From assembly GCF_014192915.1 (NCBI RefSeq), contig NZ_JACHYN010000003.1, forward strand, positions 124,001 through 188,000: DNA of 64,000 nt, given 5' to 3'. Both the position numbers and the translations under genes were made by a program. The stretch's first letter is position 1. The number at the start of each line of letters is the position of its first letter. The notes beneath the pieces were generated by a model. That model was not told where the DNA came from, made no database searches, and saw only the letters and a program-made list of their open reading frames with translations. Positions 10,501 through 18,972 of the stretch are shown one piece after another. This stretch comes from Azospirillum sp. OGB3. Lineage in GTDB: Bacteria; Pseudomonadota; Alphaproteobacteria; Azospirillales; Azospirillaceae.

Positions 10501-10915
10501 TCGCCGCCTCGATGGCGAAGAAGATGAAGGTGAAGGAGGCGTAGATCAGCGACGTGATGGTCGAGCCGATGTAGCCGAAGCCGGCACCGCGCGTCAGCAG
10601 GTCCATGTCCACGCCATAGCGGCTGGCGTAGTAGCTGATGGGCAGGGCGCTGGCGAAGATCAGGACGGCGGCGGCCAGGATGGCGAGGGCCGCGTTGGTG
10701 AATCCGTAGCTCAGCGTGATCGCCCCGCCGATGGCCTCCAGCGCCAGGAAGGAGATCGAGCCGAGGGCCGTGTTGGCGACCCGCAACGGTGACCACCGCC
10801 GCGCCTTCCGCGCGGTGAAGCGCAGCGCGTAATCCTCCAGCGTCTGGTTGGCGACCCACCGGTTATAGGTCCGCCGGATCGCGACCACCCTCTGGCGCCC
10901 CGCCATCGGCCCCAT
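7436..10915 (-). CDS. NCS1-type permease fused to a hybrid sensor histidine kinase
   Basis: 1159 aa. Residues about 1-490 form a complete multi-span permease resembling nucleobase:cation symporter-1 (start RTYNRWVANQTLEDYALRF, then about 12 hydrophobic segments). Residues about 501-543 hold a cluster of nine or more cysteines (CCICQ, CPVY, CSLCCS, CGDGC), probably a metal site. Two further membrane segments precede a coiled coil, the HisKA box (GHEFRTPLSAIFGYAQ, His near 688), an HATPase domain (NLLSNAIKFTDSG, DTGPGI, GLGLTITK) and a receiver domain (DILLLDISMPG, Asp near 970). A conserved-looking C-terminal tail of unknown role follows. It probably senses a transported nitrogen compound (urea, amide or purine-related) and phosphorylates the LuxR regulator that overlaps its 3' end. 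Divergent from urtA. Confidence 0.88.
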   Translation of the reverse strand: MGPMAGRQRVVAIRRTYNRWVANQTLEDYALRFTARKARRWSPLRVANTALGSISFLALEAIGGAITLSYGFTNAALAILAAAVLIFASALPISYYASRYGVDMDLLTRGAGFGYIGSTITSLIYASFTFIFFAIEAAIMATALEMVFGLPLAAGYVVSSLLVIPLVAYGFTVISRLQLWTQPLWLALHALPFLFIAVQDREAFSAWTSFTGQAADAGGAFDLMLFGAAASVVFSLLAQIGEQVDFIRFLPYDPAATGAKRLRWWAALVAAGPGWIVIGTIKLLLGSFLVVLALQNAVPLEMAAEPTQMYLVAFQYVTPSPQLALGLTGLFVVLSQLKINVTNTYAGSIAWSNFFSRLTHSHPGRVVWVVFNVVIGLMLMELGIYKTLEPVLGLYSSVAASWIGALVADLVVNKPLGLSPRHVEFKRAHLYDINPVGVGAMLLATVLSMLAFLDALGPTLKVCAPFLAFGTAFVAAPAIAWATRGGTYIARRPFDDWNGEEAIRCCICQHAFEPEDMAHCPVYAGAICSLCCSLDARCGDGCKTDARLGVQLRRALDAVLPPRAATALKARLGHYLGVLLMLALAVGAVLSLVYVEVASVNAEAQALIGSTLWKVFFILMIVAGVATWLFVLARESRKVAQEETQKQTALLIREIEAHERTDAQLQKAKEAAEAANLAKSRYLVGIGHEFRTPLSAIFGYAQILERDPAMPPHRVDAVRVIRRSAEHLAGLLDGLLDVSKIESGRLQLNRGEVRFGDLLDQLVGMFHLQAEAKGIAFRFDAPEDLPPVVFTDEGRIRQILINLLSNAIKFTDSGSVCLRVRHRSQIAEFEVEDTGPGIAEADRERIFEPFERGSAANPMVPGMGLGLTITKLLTEVMGGEITVTSTPGKGSLFRVRLMMSAAMLSTTASQPDHPIRGYRGPRLTVLVTDDDLAHRNLLADLLAELGFTVFKATDGPTCLAMAELHRPDILLLDISMPGMNGLEVARRLRATGHGDTTIILVSADTREDRSGADGDQPHDGFAAKPVSISKLLACIGRLRGIEWEYEAPADTDAGPPVFAAAELPPQHHIAELIHLGRIGYVRGMQAKLAEIAAAHPELERFVGRMRTLVSNYDLNQYMAALEAVYRDDSHDKPCPAKPRHDKPRHDESSHDDETRNQTA
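7465..7530 (-). repeat. 15-bp imperfect tandem repeat at the kinase/regulator overlap
   Basis: About 4.4 copies of a 15-bp unit (consensus on the plus strand CATGGCGGGGCTTGT) with starts at 7465, 7480, 7495, 7510 and 7525. The unit length is a multiple of three, and both overlapping minus-strand genes stay open across it: it encodes the Lys/Arg-His-Asp-rich tail of the kinase (PAKPRHDKPRHDES) and the Met-Thr-Ser-Pro-Ala-rich N-terminus of the regulator. Each unit supplies a fresh ATG to the regulator, so copy number could tune its start site. Confidence 0.8.
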
Positions 10916-11320
10916 TCACCCTCCTGAGGATATGTTTGTATTACTGATTGTTTCTTGGGCCTGTTTCCAGGCATTTTCGCTAATAAAGCCTGCGTTCCCG
11001 CCAGTCTGTCAGGAACAGAACGGCCAGACAACAGAGTTGAATCACGTCGTTTCTTGCGAGTGAAGGCAACTGTTCCACTCGCTTCCGGGTGGTTGCGGCT
11101 GCTTGGGCGGTTGCAGCCTCCCGCGATTTTATAACGATTTGCCGATCGGCACCCCTATACGCAAATCCACGTATTGCTGCGATGCACTGTTCGGCCAACC
11201 ATCGGGCTGTCCTAACGCGGAACGTTCCGCCCACCCCCCAAAAAACACCGCCTTTCCGACGGCCGCGCCCGGTTGCGCGCCGCCGTTGCAAGGCGACAAC
11301 GGCGAACATCAGGAGGTTTC
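10916..11320. other. Divergent intergenic region between the permease-kinase and urtA
   Basis: 405 bases with no gene and visibly lower GC than the flanks. It must hold the promoters of the minus-strand kinase operon and the plus-strand urtA operon. It contains the ATACG-N8-CGTATT palindrome at 11157 and ends with a strong AGGAGG ribosome site (11311-11316) for urtA. I looked for a sigma-54 element: the best candidate, GG at 11148 and GC at 11161, has 11 rather than 10 bases between them, so none is claimed. Confidence 0.7.
11157..11175 (+). promoter_or_regulatory. Candidate operator ATACG-N8-CGTATT upstream of urtA
   Basis: ATACG (11157-11161), eight bases, then CGTATT (11170-11175). An overlapping GCAAAT...TATTGC imperfect palindrome extends it. 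Same arms and spacing as the element before amiE (2817), at a similar distance from the start codon (about 146 versus 130 bases). Proposed target of the LuxR-type regulator encoded at 6517-7536. Confidence 0.45.
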
Positions 11321-12595
11321 ATGTCCTCAGACAAGTTTGATGCGGGCAAGCCCGTTGGCGGGCTGCCGTCGCCGCTCCGCCGCAAGCTCCTCCTCGGCAT
11401 GGCGGCGCTGCCGGCCGTCGGGCTGCTGCCGCGCGGCGCGCTGGCCCAGGCGCTGCCGACCGACGCCGTCAACACGACGAAGCTGGCGGTCACCGACAGC
11501 ACGGTGAAGGTCGGCATCCTGCATTCCACCACCGGCACCATGGCGATCTCGGAGACCGGCTCGGTGCAGGCCGAAAAGCTGGCCATCGCCCAGATCAACG
11601 AGATGGGCGGCGTGCTCGGCCGCAAGATCGAGGTGATCCAGGAGGACGGCGCCAGCGACTGGCCGACCTTCGCCGAAAAGGCGCGCAAGCTTCTGGTCGA
11701 GGACAAGGTGGCGGCGGTGTTCGGCTGCTGGACCTCGGCCTCGCGCAAGGCGGTGCTGCCGGTGTTCGAGCAGTACAACGGCATGCTCTACTACCCGACC
11801 TTCTACGAAGGGCTGGAGCAGTCGAAGAACGTCATCTACACCGGGCAGGAGGCGACGCAGCAGATCCTCGCCGGGCTGGACTGGGTGACGAAGGAGAAGG
11901 GCGCCAAGAGCTTCTTCCTCATCGGCTCCGACTACATCTGGCCGCGCACCTCCAACAAGATCGCCCGCAAGCACATCGAGATGAAGGGCCAGAAGGTGGT
12001 GGGCGAGGAGTATTTCCCGCTCGGCCACACCCAGTTCAACTCGGTCATCAACAAGATCAAGCTGACCAAGCCGGACGTCATCTACGCCTCGGTGGTCGGC
12101 GGCTCGAACGTTGCCTTCTACAAGCAGATGAAGGCGGCGGGCATCGACCTGAACAAGCAGGTGCTGATGACCATCTCGGTCACCGAGGACGAGATGCTCG
12201 GCATCGGCGGCGAGAACATCGCCGGCGCCTACGCTTGCATGAAGTACTTCCAGTCGCTGCAGAATCCCAACAACGAGAAGTTCGTCGCCGCCTTCAAGAA
12301 GATGTGGGGCGCCAACAGCGTCATCGGCGACGTGACCCAGGCCGGCTATCTCGGCCCCTGGCTGTGGAAGCTGACGGTGGAGAAGGCCCAGAGCTTCGAC
12401 ATCGACAAGATCGCCGTCGCGTCGGAGGGCATCGAGTTCACCGGCGCGCCGGAAGGCTATGTCCGCGTCCACGGCAACCATCACCTGTGGAGCAAGACCC
12501 GCGTCGGCCGCGCCCGTCCGGACGGCCAGTTCGACGTCGTCTACGAGACGGCGGACCTGATCGAGCCGAACCCGTTCCCGAAGGGCTACCAGTAA
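11321..12595 (+). CDS. urtA: Urea/short-chain amide ABC transporter substrate-binding protein
   Basis: 424 aa periplasmic binding protein of the HAAT family. The N-terminus carries an arginine pair and hydrophobic stretch (LRRKLLLGMAALPAVGL), a likely Tat or Sec signal ending near ALAQA. Seen family hallmarks: [63 protein letters not shown]-like region and [12 protein letters not shown], all characteristic of UrtA/FmdD. Start at ATG 11321 with AGGAGG five bases upstream. Because formamidase and an aliphatic amidase flank this transporter and no urease is in view, the true ligand may be formamide or acetamide (FmdD-like) rather than urea. First gene of the urt-fmd operon. Confidence 0.93.
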   Translation: MSSDKFDAGKPVGGLPSPLRRKLLLGMAALPAVGLLPRGALAQALPTDAVNTTKLAVTDSTVKVGILHSTTGTMAISETGSVQAEKLAIAQINEMGGVLGRKIEVIQEDGASDWPTFAEKARKLLVEDKVAAVFGCWTSASRKAVLPVFEQYNGMLYYPTFYEGLEQSKNVIYTGQEATQQILAGLDWVTKEKGAKSFFLIGSDYIWPRTSNKIARKHIEMKGQKVVGEEYFPLGHTQFNSVINKIKLTKPDVIYASVVGGSNVAFYKQMKAAGIDLNKQVLMTISVTEDEMLGIGGENIAGAYACMKYFQSLQNPNNEKFVAAFKKMWGANSVIGDVTQAGYLGPWLWKLTVEKAQSFDIDKIAVASEGIEFTGAPEGYVRVHGNHHLWSKTRVGRARPDGQFDVVYETADLIEPNPFPKGYQ

Positions 12596-12617
12596 GGGGC
12601 GGGGGCATCGGCTTCGG

Positions 12618-12731
12618 TTGCCCCCTCCCTAACCCTCCCCCGCTGCGCAGGGGAGGGGATTCAGCCAGAGCGGCGACGAGGCTCCCGCCTCCCTCCCCTG
12701 CAAAAGCGGGGGAGGGCCGGGGTGGGGGCAA
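12618..12731. repeat. Nested GC-rich palindromic repeat between urtA and urtB
   Basis: A roughly 114-base nested inverted repeat. Outer arms are of the form TTGCCCCCTCCCTAACCCTC and its near complement ending GGGGTGGGGGCAA; inner arms pair GCAGGGGAGGG with CCCTCCCCTGC. A closely related copy lies at 16343-16456 after urtE. This is a dispersed palindromic element of the kind common in high-GC alphaproteobacteria. Sited after the binding-protein gene, its RNA hairpin could stabilise the urtA part of the transcript relative to the permease part (inference). Confidence 0.8.
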
Positions 12732-12751
12732 GTGTGACGGGAGTTCCCATC

Positions 12752-13678
12752 ATGTTCGAGGGCTACAGCCTGGCCGAGCTCGGGTCGATCTTTGCCATGC
12801 AGGGATTCGCGGGGCTCATTCTCTTTTCCGTTTTCGTGCTGATGGCGCTGGGCCTCGCCATCATCTTCGGGCAGATGGGCGTCATCAACATGGCGCACGG
12901 GGAGTTCATGATCCTCGGCGCCTACGTGACCTACCTCTGTTCGAACTTCATCTCCAGCACCGTGCCGGCGCTGTTTCCGGCCTATTTCTTCATCGCCATG
13001 ATCCTGGCCTTCTTCGCCAGCGGGGCGCTGGGGATGCTGGTGGAATGGGGGATGATCCGCTTCCTCTACCGGCGCCCGCTCGACACGCTGCTGGCGACCT
13101 GGGGGCTGAGCCTGATCCTGCAACAGGTTTTCCGCTCGGTCTTCGGCGCGCGCGAGGTCGGCGTGGTCCTGCCGGACTGGCTGATGGGCTCGGTCGCCGT
13201 CACCGACACCATCGAGGTTCCGATCAACGGCCTGTTCGTCATGGGCCTGACCATGGCCATCACCGTCGTCATCTACGCCGTGATGTTCCGCTCGCGCTGG
13301 GGCCAGGGCGTGCGGGCGGTGATGCAGAACCGCACGATGGCCGGCGCCGTCGGCATCAACACCGAGAAGGTCGACCGCTACACCTTCGGGCTCGGCTGCG
13401 GCATCGCCGGGGTGGCGGGCAGCGCCTTCACCATGGTCGGCTCGACCGGTCCCACCTCGGGCCAGCTCTACATCGTCGACACCTTCCTGGTGGTGGTGTT
13501 CGGCGGCGCCCAGAGCCTGATCGGCACCATCGCGTCGGCCTTCACCATCAGCCAGGCCCAATCGACGATGGAGTTCTTCCTCAGCGGCTCGACCGCCAAG
13601 GTGCTGACGCTGCTGACCGTCGTCGTGATCCTGATGCTGCGCCCGCAGGGCCTGTTCGTCCTCAAAGTCCGCCGCTGA
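12752..13678 (+). CDS. urtB: Urea/amide ABC transporter permease UrtB
   Basis: 308 aa inner-membrane permease of the LivH/UrtB class, with about eight hydrophobic segments. Seen: FGQMGVINMAHGEFMILGAY near the start, LLATWGLSLILQQ, and the C-terminal GGAQSLIGTIASAF and LRPQGLF motifs diagnostic of this family. Start at ATG 12752; upstream in-frame GTG codons fall in the palindromic repeat and are unlikely. Separated from urtA only by that repeat. Works with UrtC in the membrane and UrtD/UrtE as ATPases. Confidence 0.93.
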   Translation: MFEGYSLAELGSIFAMQGFAGLILFSVFVLMALGLAIIFGQMGVINMAHGEFMILGAYVTYLCSNFISSTVPALFPAYFFIAMILAFFASGALGMLVEWGMIRFLYRRPLDTLLATWGLSLILQQVFRSVFGAREVGVVLPDWLMGSVAVTDTIEVPINGLFVMGLTMAITVVIYAVMFRSRWGQGVRAVMQNRTMAGAVGINTEKVDRYTFGLGCGIAGVAGSAFTMVGSTGPTSGQLYIVDTFLVVVFGGAQSLIGTIASAFTISQAQSTMEFFLSGSTAKVLTLLTVVVILMLRPQGLFVLKVRR

Positions 13679-13691
13679 GGAGTCCTTCACC

Positions 13692-14846
13692 ATGACGCGC
13701 AACCCTCAAAACGGCCTTCTCGGGCGCATCGACGGTGACGTCGCCGGCATCCTGCTGCTGGCCGCCCTGCTGGTGATCGTGCTGCCGCTGGGGCTCGACA
13801 TCTTCCGGCTGAACATGGTCGGCAAGTACCTGACCTACGCCTTCGTGGCGCTCGGCCTCGTGCTGTGCTGGGGCAGCGCCGGCATCCTGTCGCTGGGGCA
13901 GGGCATCTTCTTCGGCATCGGCGGCTACTGCATGGCGATGTTCCTGAAGCTGGAGGCCTCCAGCCCCGAGGCGACCAAGATCCAGTCCACCCCCGGCATC
14001 CCGGACTTCATGGACTGGAACCAGCTGACGGCGCTGCCCTGGTTCTGGGAGCCGTTCCACAGCCTGACCTTCTCCATCGTCGCGGTGGTGGCGGTTCCGG
14101 CGCTGCTCGCCTTCATCGTCGGGCTGGCGATGTTCAAGCGGCGGGTCGGCGGCGTCTATTTCGCCATCATCACCCAAGCCTTCGCCGCCATCCTGACCAT
14201 CCTGATCGTCGGCCAGCAGGGCTACACCGGCGGCATCAACGGCATCACCGACCTGCGCACGCTGAAGGGCTGGGACATCCGCACCGACGAGGCGAAGCTG
14301 GTGCTCTACTTCGTCAACGCGGCGCTGCTGATCGGCTGCATCCTGCTCTGCCTGTATGTCCGCCGCTCCAAGCTCGGGCGCATCCTGGTGGCGCTGCGCG
14401 ACAAGGAGGACCGGGTCCGTTTCTCCGGCTACGACGTCGCCAACTTCAAGATCTTCGTCTTCTGCTTCGCCGCGGCGCTGTCGGCGGTGGGCGGCGCGAT
14501 GTTCACGCTGCAGGTCGGCTTCATGTCGCCGTCCTTCGTCGGCATCGTGCCGTCGATCGAGATGGTCATCTACTGCGCGGTCGGCGGCCGGCTGTCGCTG
14601 CTCGGCGCGGTCTACGGCACGCTGCTGGTCAACTGGGCCAAGACGATGCTGTCGGAGAGCTTCCCGGAGCTGTGGCTGTTCGCCATGGGCACCCTGTTCA
14701 TCGGGGTTGTGATGGTGTTCCCCAACGGGCTGGCCGGTCTCTATCAGCAATACATCGCCCCGCGGCTGCGCCGCCCGATCGTCGGCCGGGCCAAGATGCC
14801 GGCCGCCGCGGCGCCGATCATCCCGCCCCACACCGCCGCCGACTGA
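13692..14846 (+). CDS. urtC: Urea/amide ABC transporter permease UrtC
   Basis: 384 aa LivM/UrtC-class permease. Seen: CWGSAGILSLGQGIFFGIGGYCMAM (first part conserved in UrtC), the YFAIITQAFAAIL segment and a UrtC-typical insert around EATKIQSTPGIPDFMDW. It ends with a short hydrophilic cytoplasmic tail. Starts 13 bases after the urtB stop with a GAGGAG ribosome site. Forms the heterodimeric channel with UrtB. Confidence 0.93.
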   Translation: MTRNPQNGLLGRIDGDVAGILLLAALLVIVLPLGLDIFRLNMVGKYLTYAFVALGLVLCWGSAGILSLGQGIFFGIGGYCMAMFLKLEASSPEATKIQSTPGIPDFMDWNQLTALPWFWEPFHSLTFSIVAVVAVPALLAFIVGLAMFKRRVGGVYFAIITQAFAAILTILIVGQQGYTGGINGITDLRTLKGWDIRTDEAKLVLYFVNAALLIGCILLCLYVRRSKLGRILVALRDKEDRVRFSGYDVANFKIFVFCFAAALSAVGGAMFTLQVGFMSPSFVGIVPSIEMVIYCAVGGRLSLLGAVYGTLLVNWAKTMLSESFPELWLFAMGTLFIGVVMVFPNGLAGLYQQYIAPRLRRPIVGRAKMPAAAAPIIPPHTAAD

Positions 14847-14859
14847 GGAGGGACGGACC

Positions 14860-15606
<747 letters not shown>

Positions 15607-15639
15607 GTCTATCCAGGCCATTCAGCGGGGGATCAAGAG

Positions 15640-16329
15640 ATGCTGTCCGTCAATCAACTCCGCGTGTCCTACGGCGAGAGCGAGGTCCTGCACGGGCTGG
15701 ACTTCACCGTGGCGCCCAACGAGATCGTCGCCATCATGGGCCGCAACGGCATGGGCAAGACGACCCTGATGAAGTCGCTGATGGGGATCGTGCCGACGCG
15801 TTCCGGCGCCGTCCGCATCGGCGGCGACGAGATCACCGGGCTGAAGAGCTACGAACGGGTGGCCAAGGGCGTGGCCTATGTCCCGCAGGGCCGCATGATC
15901 TTTCCGACCATGACCGTGCAGGAGAACATCGAGACGGGGCTGAGCGTCCATGGCGGGCGCAGCGTGCCGGGCGACCTCTACGAGCTGTTCCCGGTGCTGC
16001 TCGAGATGAAGGGCCGGCGCGGCGGCAACCTGTCGGGCGGGCAGCAGCAGCAGCTCGCCATCGCCCGCGCGCTCGCCACCAAGCCGAAGGTGCTGCTGCT
16101 GGACGAGCCGACGGAGGGCATCCAGCCGTCGATCATCCGCGAGATGGCCCGCACCCTGCGCCGCATCCGCGACGAGAAGGGCCTCAGCATCATCGTGTCG
16201 GAGCAGGTGCTGAGCTTCGCGCTCGACATCGCCGACCGCGTGCTGGTGATCGAGAACGGCGAGATCGTCCACGAGGACAGCCGCGACCAGGTCGACGAGG
16301 CGAAGGTCGCGCGGCTGCTCTCGGTCTAG
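15640..16329 (+). CDS. urtE: Urea/amide ABC transporter ATPase UrtE
   Basis: 229 aa LivF-class ATPase. Seen: Walker A GRNGMGKTTLMKSL (GRNGMGKT is the UrtE form), GVAYVPQGRMIFPTMTVQEN, signature LSGGQQQQLAIARAL, Walker B VLLLDEPTEGIQPSI. Starts 33 bases after urtD. A palindromic repeat follows its stop before the chemoreceptor gene, so later genes may be expressed at a different level. Confidence 0.95.
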   Translation: MLSVNQLRVSYGESEVLHGLDFTVAPNEIVAIMGRNGMGKTTLMKSLMGIVPTRSGAVRIGGDEITGLKSYERVAKGVAYVPQGRMIFPTMTVQENIETGLSVHGGRSVPGDLYELFPVLLEMKGRRGGNLSGGQQQQLAIARALATKPKVLLLDEPTEGIQPSIIREMARTLRRIRDEKGLSIIVSEQVLSFALDIADRVLVIENGEIVHEDSRDQVDEAKVARLLSV

Positions 16330-16342
16330 GTCGCGGCGGGGA

Positions 16343-16456
16343 TTGCCCCCTCCCTTAGCGGGGATTGCCCCCACCCTAACCCTCCCCCGCTGGGCGGGGG
16401 AGGGGACTTGGTTCTCCCTCCCCTGCGTAGGCGGGGGAGGGCCGGGGTGGGGGCAA
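16343..16456. repeat. Second copy of the GC-rich palindromic repeat, after urtE
   Basis: Same nested structure as 12618-12731, here with a partial extra left arm: two TTGCCCCC motifs at 16343 and 16365 are joined by a short GCGGGGA stretch. The right arm ends GGGGTGGGGGCAA at 16456. Lies between urtE and the chemoreceptor gene. Confidence 0.8.
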
Positions 16457-16497
16457 GCGCCTCCCGCACCCCACCTCCCACCACAGAAGGAAGCGCC

Positions 16498-18918
16498 ATG
16501 ACTTCCGCCAAGTCCGCCTCCACCGCCGGGGCCGTGGTCGCCCTGCTGACCGCCGTGGCGACTCCGCTGGTCGGGTCGCCCGCGGTGCCGACCGCCGGCC
16601 TCGTCCTCTCGGCCGCGTTGGCCGCCGCCGCCGCCGCGCTGGCCCACCGCCAGGGAGCCGGGCTGCGTCGGCTCGGCGAGCGGGCCGCCGCGCTGGCCGG
16701 TGACGCGGCGGGCGCGGGCAACGATCCGCAACGCGACCTCGCCGCCGCGCTCGACCGCATCGCCGCCGCCGCCGAGGCCCGCGCCGCCCACGAGGCGCAG
16801 CGCGACGCCGAGCGCACGGCGACCGAGGAGCGCGCCGCCCGGCTGGAGGCGCTGACCCGCGACTTCGAAGGCAAGGTCGGCCGGCTGGTGCAGACCGTCT
16901 CCTCGGCGGCCGGCGAGATGACCGACACCGCCACCGCGATGAGCGGCACCGCCGAGCGCAGCAACCGGCTGTCGGCGGCGATGTCGCAGTCCTCGGCCCA
17001 GGCGTCGATGAACGTGCAGACCGTGGCGACGGCGACCGAGGAGCTGTCGGCCTCGATCCAGGAGATCGGGCGGCAGGTCGCCTCCTCGGCGGCCATCGCC
17101 GGCAAGGCGGTCGCCGACACCCGCCGCACCGACGCGGTGGTGCAGAGCCTCGCCGACAGCGCGGCGCGGATCGGGCAGGTGATCGGGCTGATCCAGGGAA
17201 TCGCCGGGCAGACCAACCTGCTGGCGCTGAACGCGACCATCGAGGCGGCGCGGGCGGGGGAGGCCGGCAAGGGCTTCGCCGTCGTCGCCAGCGAGGTCAA
17301 GACCTTGGCCAACCAGACCGCCAAGGCGACGGAGGACATCGCCACCCAGGTCGGAGCCATCCAGTCGGCGACGGGCGAAGCGGTCGAGGCCATCCGCGCC
17401 ATCGCCGGCACCATCGCCGAGATCAACGAGATCGCCTCGGCCATCGCCGCCGCCGTCGAGCAGCAGGGAGCCGCCACCCGCGAGATCGCCCGCAATGTCC
17501 AGGAAGCGGCGCGCGGCACCGAGAGCGTGGCCTCCAACATCGTCGGCGTGTCGGACGCCGCATCCGACACCGGTATGGCGGCCGGGCAGGTGCTCGGCGC
17601 CGCCTCGCAGGTCGCCGGCCACGCCGACGAGCTGAGCCGCGAGGTCAACAACTTCCTGGCGGAGGTCAGCCTGCAATCGGCACTGCGCCGCCGCGCGTCG
17701 GTGGCCGGGCGCCTGATGGCGGCGGGCACGGCGCGGCGCGTCCAGGGCTTGGCGCCGGGCGCGCCGGCAACCGCGGCGGTGAACAAGAGCGGCATCGCGG
17801 TCACCGACGAGGCGGTGAAGGTCGGCATCCTCCATTCCGCCACCGGCACCATGGCGCTGAGCGAGGGCGGGTCGATCCAGGCGGAGATGCTGGCGATCCA
17901 GCAGATCAACGAGGCCGGCGGCGTGCTGGGCCGGCGGATCGAGATCGTGCAGGAGGACGGCGCCAGCGACTGGCCGACCTTCGCCGCCCGCGCCGACAAA
18001 CTGCTGGGGCAGGACAAGGTGGCGGCGATCTTCGGCTGCTGGACCTCGGCCTCGCGCAAGGAGGTGCTGCCGGTGCTGGAGAAGCGCGACGGCCTGCTCT
18101 ACTACCCGACCTTCTACGAGGGGCTGGAGCAGTCCCGCCACGTCATCTACACCGGGCAGGAGGCGACCCAGCAGATCCTCGCCGGGCTGGACTGGGTGAT
18201 GCGCGAGAAGGGGGCGAAGAGCTTCTTCCTCGTCGGGTCGGACTACATCTGGCCGCGCGCGTCGAACGCCATCGCGCGCCGCCACATCGAGGCCAAGGGC
18301 TGCCGCGTCGTCGGCGAGGACTACGCCGAACTCGGTGACACCCGTTTCGAGAGCATCGTCGCGCGGATCAAGGCGGCCAAGCCCGACGTCGTCTACGCCA
18401 TCGTCGTCGGCGGCTCGAACGTCGCCTTCTACAAGCAGCTCAAGGCCGCCGGGATCGAGCTGGACCGCCAGATCCTGATGACCAACAGCGTCACCGAGGA
18501 CGAGATGATGGGCATCGGCGGCGACTACATCGCCGGCGCCTTCACCTGCGCCAAGTATTTCCAGAGCCTGGAGCTGCCGGCCAACCGCGCCTTCGTCGCC
18601 GTCTTCAAGGCGATGTGGGGGGCGGACAGCGTCATCGGCGACGTCACCCACAACGCCTATCTCGGCCCCTGGCTGTGGAAGCTGGCGGTCGAGAAGGCCG
18701 GCAGCTTCGACGTGGCGCGCGTCATCGCCGCCTCGCCCGGCATCGAGTTCGCCGGGGCGCCGGCCGGTCCCCTGCGCATCCACGAGAACCATCACCTGTG
18801 GACCCGGACCCGCATCGGCCGCGCCCGGCGCGACGGCCAGTTCGACGTGGTCTTCGAGACCCGGGACCTGATCGAGCCCAACCCCTTCCCGGACGGCTTC
18901 CGGGAACTGGCGGCCTGA
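16498..18918 (+). CDS. Chemoreceptor signalling domain fused to a C-terminal UrtA-like binding domain
   Basis: 806 aa. Residues about 9-26 and 31-50 form a membrane hairpin. A long helical region then leads to a canonical methyl-accepting signalling domain with hairpin tip [20 protein letters not shown] near residues 236-258 and [13 protein letters not shown]. From about residue 430 to the end it is a full-length UrtA homologue ([38 protein letters not shown]), visibly very similar to the UrtA at 11321, with no signal peptide or membrane span in between. The signalling domain must be cytoplasmic to meet CheA/CheW, so the UrtA part should also be cytoplasmic, the reverse of normal chemoreceptors. 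It probably senses internal urea or amide and feeds chemotaxis. Start ATG 16498 with GAAGGAAG upstream. Confidence 0.88.
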   Translation: MTSAKSASTAGAVVALLTAVATPLVGSPAVPTAGLVLSAALAAAAAALAHRQGAGLRRLGERAAALAGDAAGAGNDPQRDLAAALDRIAAAAEARAAHEAQRDAERTATEERAARLEALTRDFEGKVGRLVQTVSSAAGEMTDTATAMSGTAERSNRLSAAMSQSSAQASMNVQTVATATEELSASIQEIGRQVASSAAIAGKAVADTRRTDAVVQSLADSAARIGQVIGLIQGIAGQTNLLALNATIEAARAGEAGKGFAVVASEVKTLANQTAKATEDIATQVGAIQSATGEAVEAIRAIAGTIAEINEIASAIAAAVEQQGAATREIARNVQEAARGTESVASNIVGVSDAASDTGMAAGQVLGAASQVAGHADELSREVNNFLAEVSLQSALRRRASVAGRLMAAGTARRVQGLAPGAPATAAVNKSGIAVTDEAVKVGILHSATGTMALSEGGSIQAEMLAIQQINEAGGVLGRRIEIVQEDGASDWPTFAARADKLLGQDKVAAIFGCWTSASRKEVLPVLEKRDGLLYYPTFYEGLEQSRHVIYTGQEATQQILAGLDWVMREKGAKSFFLVGSDYIWPRASNAIARRHIEAKGCRVVGEDYAELGDTRFESIVARIKAAKPDVVYAIVVGGSNVAFYKQLKAAGIELDRQILMTNSVTEDEMMGIGGDYIAGAFTCAKYFQSLELPANRAFVAVFKAMWGADSVIGDVTHNAYLGPWLWKLAVEKAGSFDVARVIAASPGIEFAGAPAGPLRIHENHHLWTRTRIGRARRDGQFDVVFETRDLIEPNPFPDGFRELAA

Positions 18919-18972
18919 GACCCCATCCACCCCTTCGCCACCCATCAGTCCACCAATAAGGAAGAGCAAACC

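Noticed and set aside
7277-10792. A 1171-codon open frame on the plus strand
   Set aside because: Antisense to the permease-kinase; its composition (runs of Gln, Arg, Asp, His) is that of a shadow frame and the minus-strand protein is clearly real.
11148-11162. Possible sigma-54 promoter before urtA (GG...GC)
   Set aside because: The spacing between GG and GC is 11 rather than the required 10, and the TTGC half is missing.
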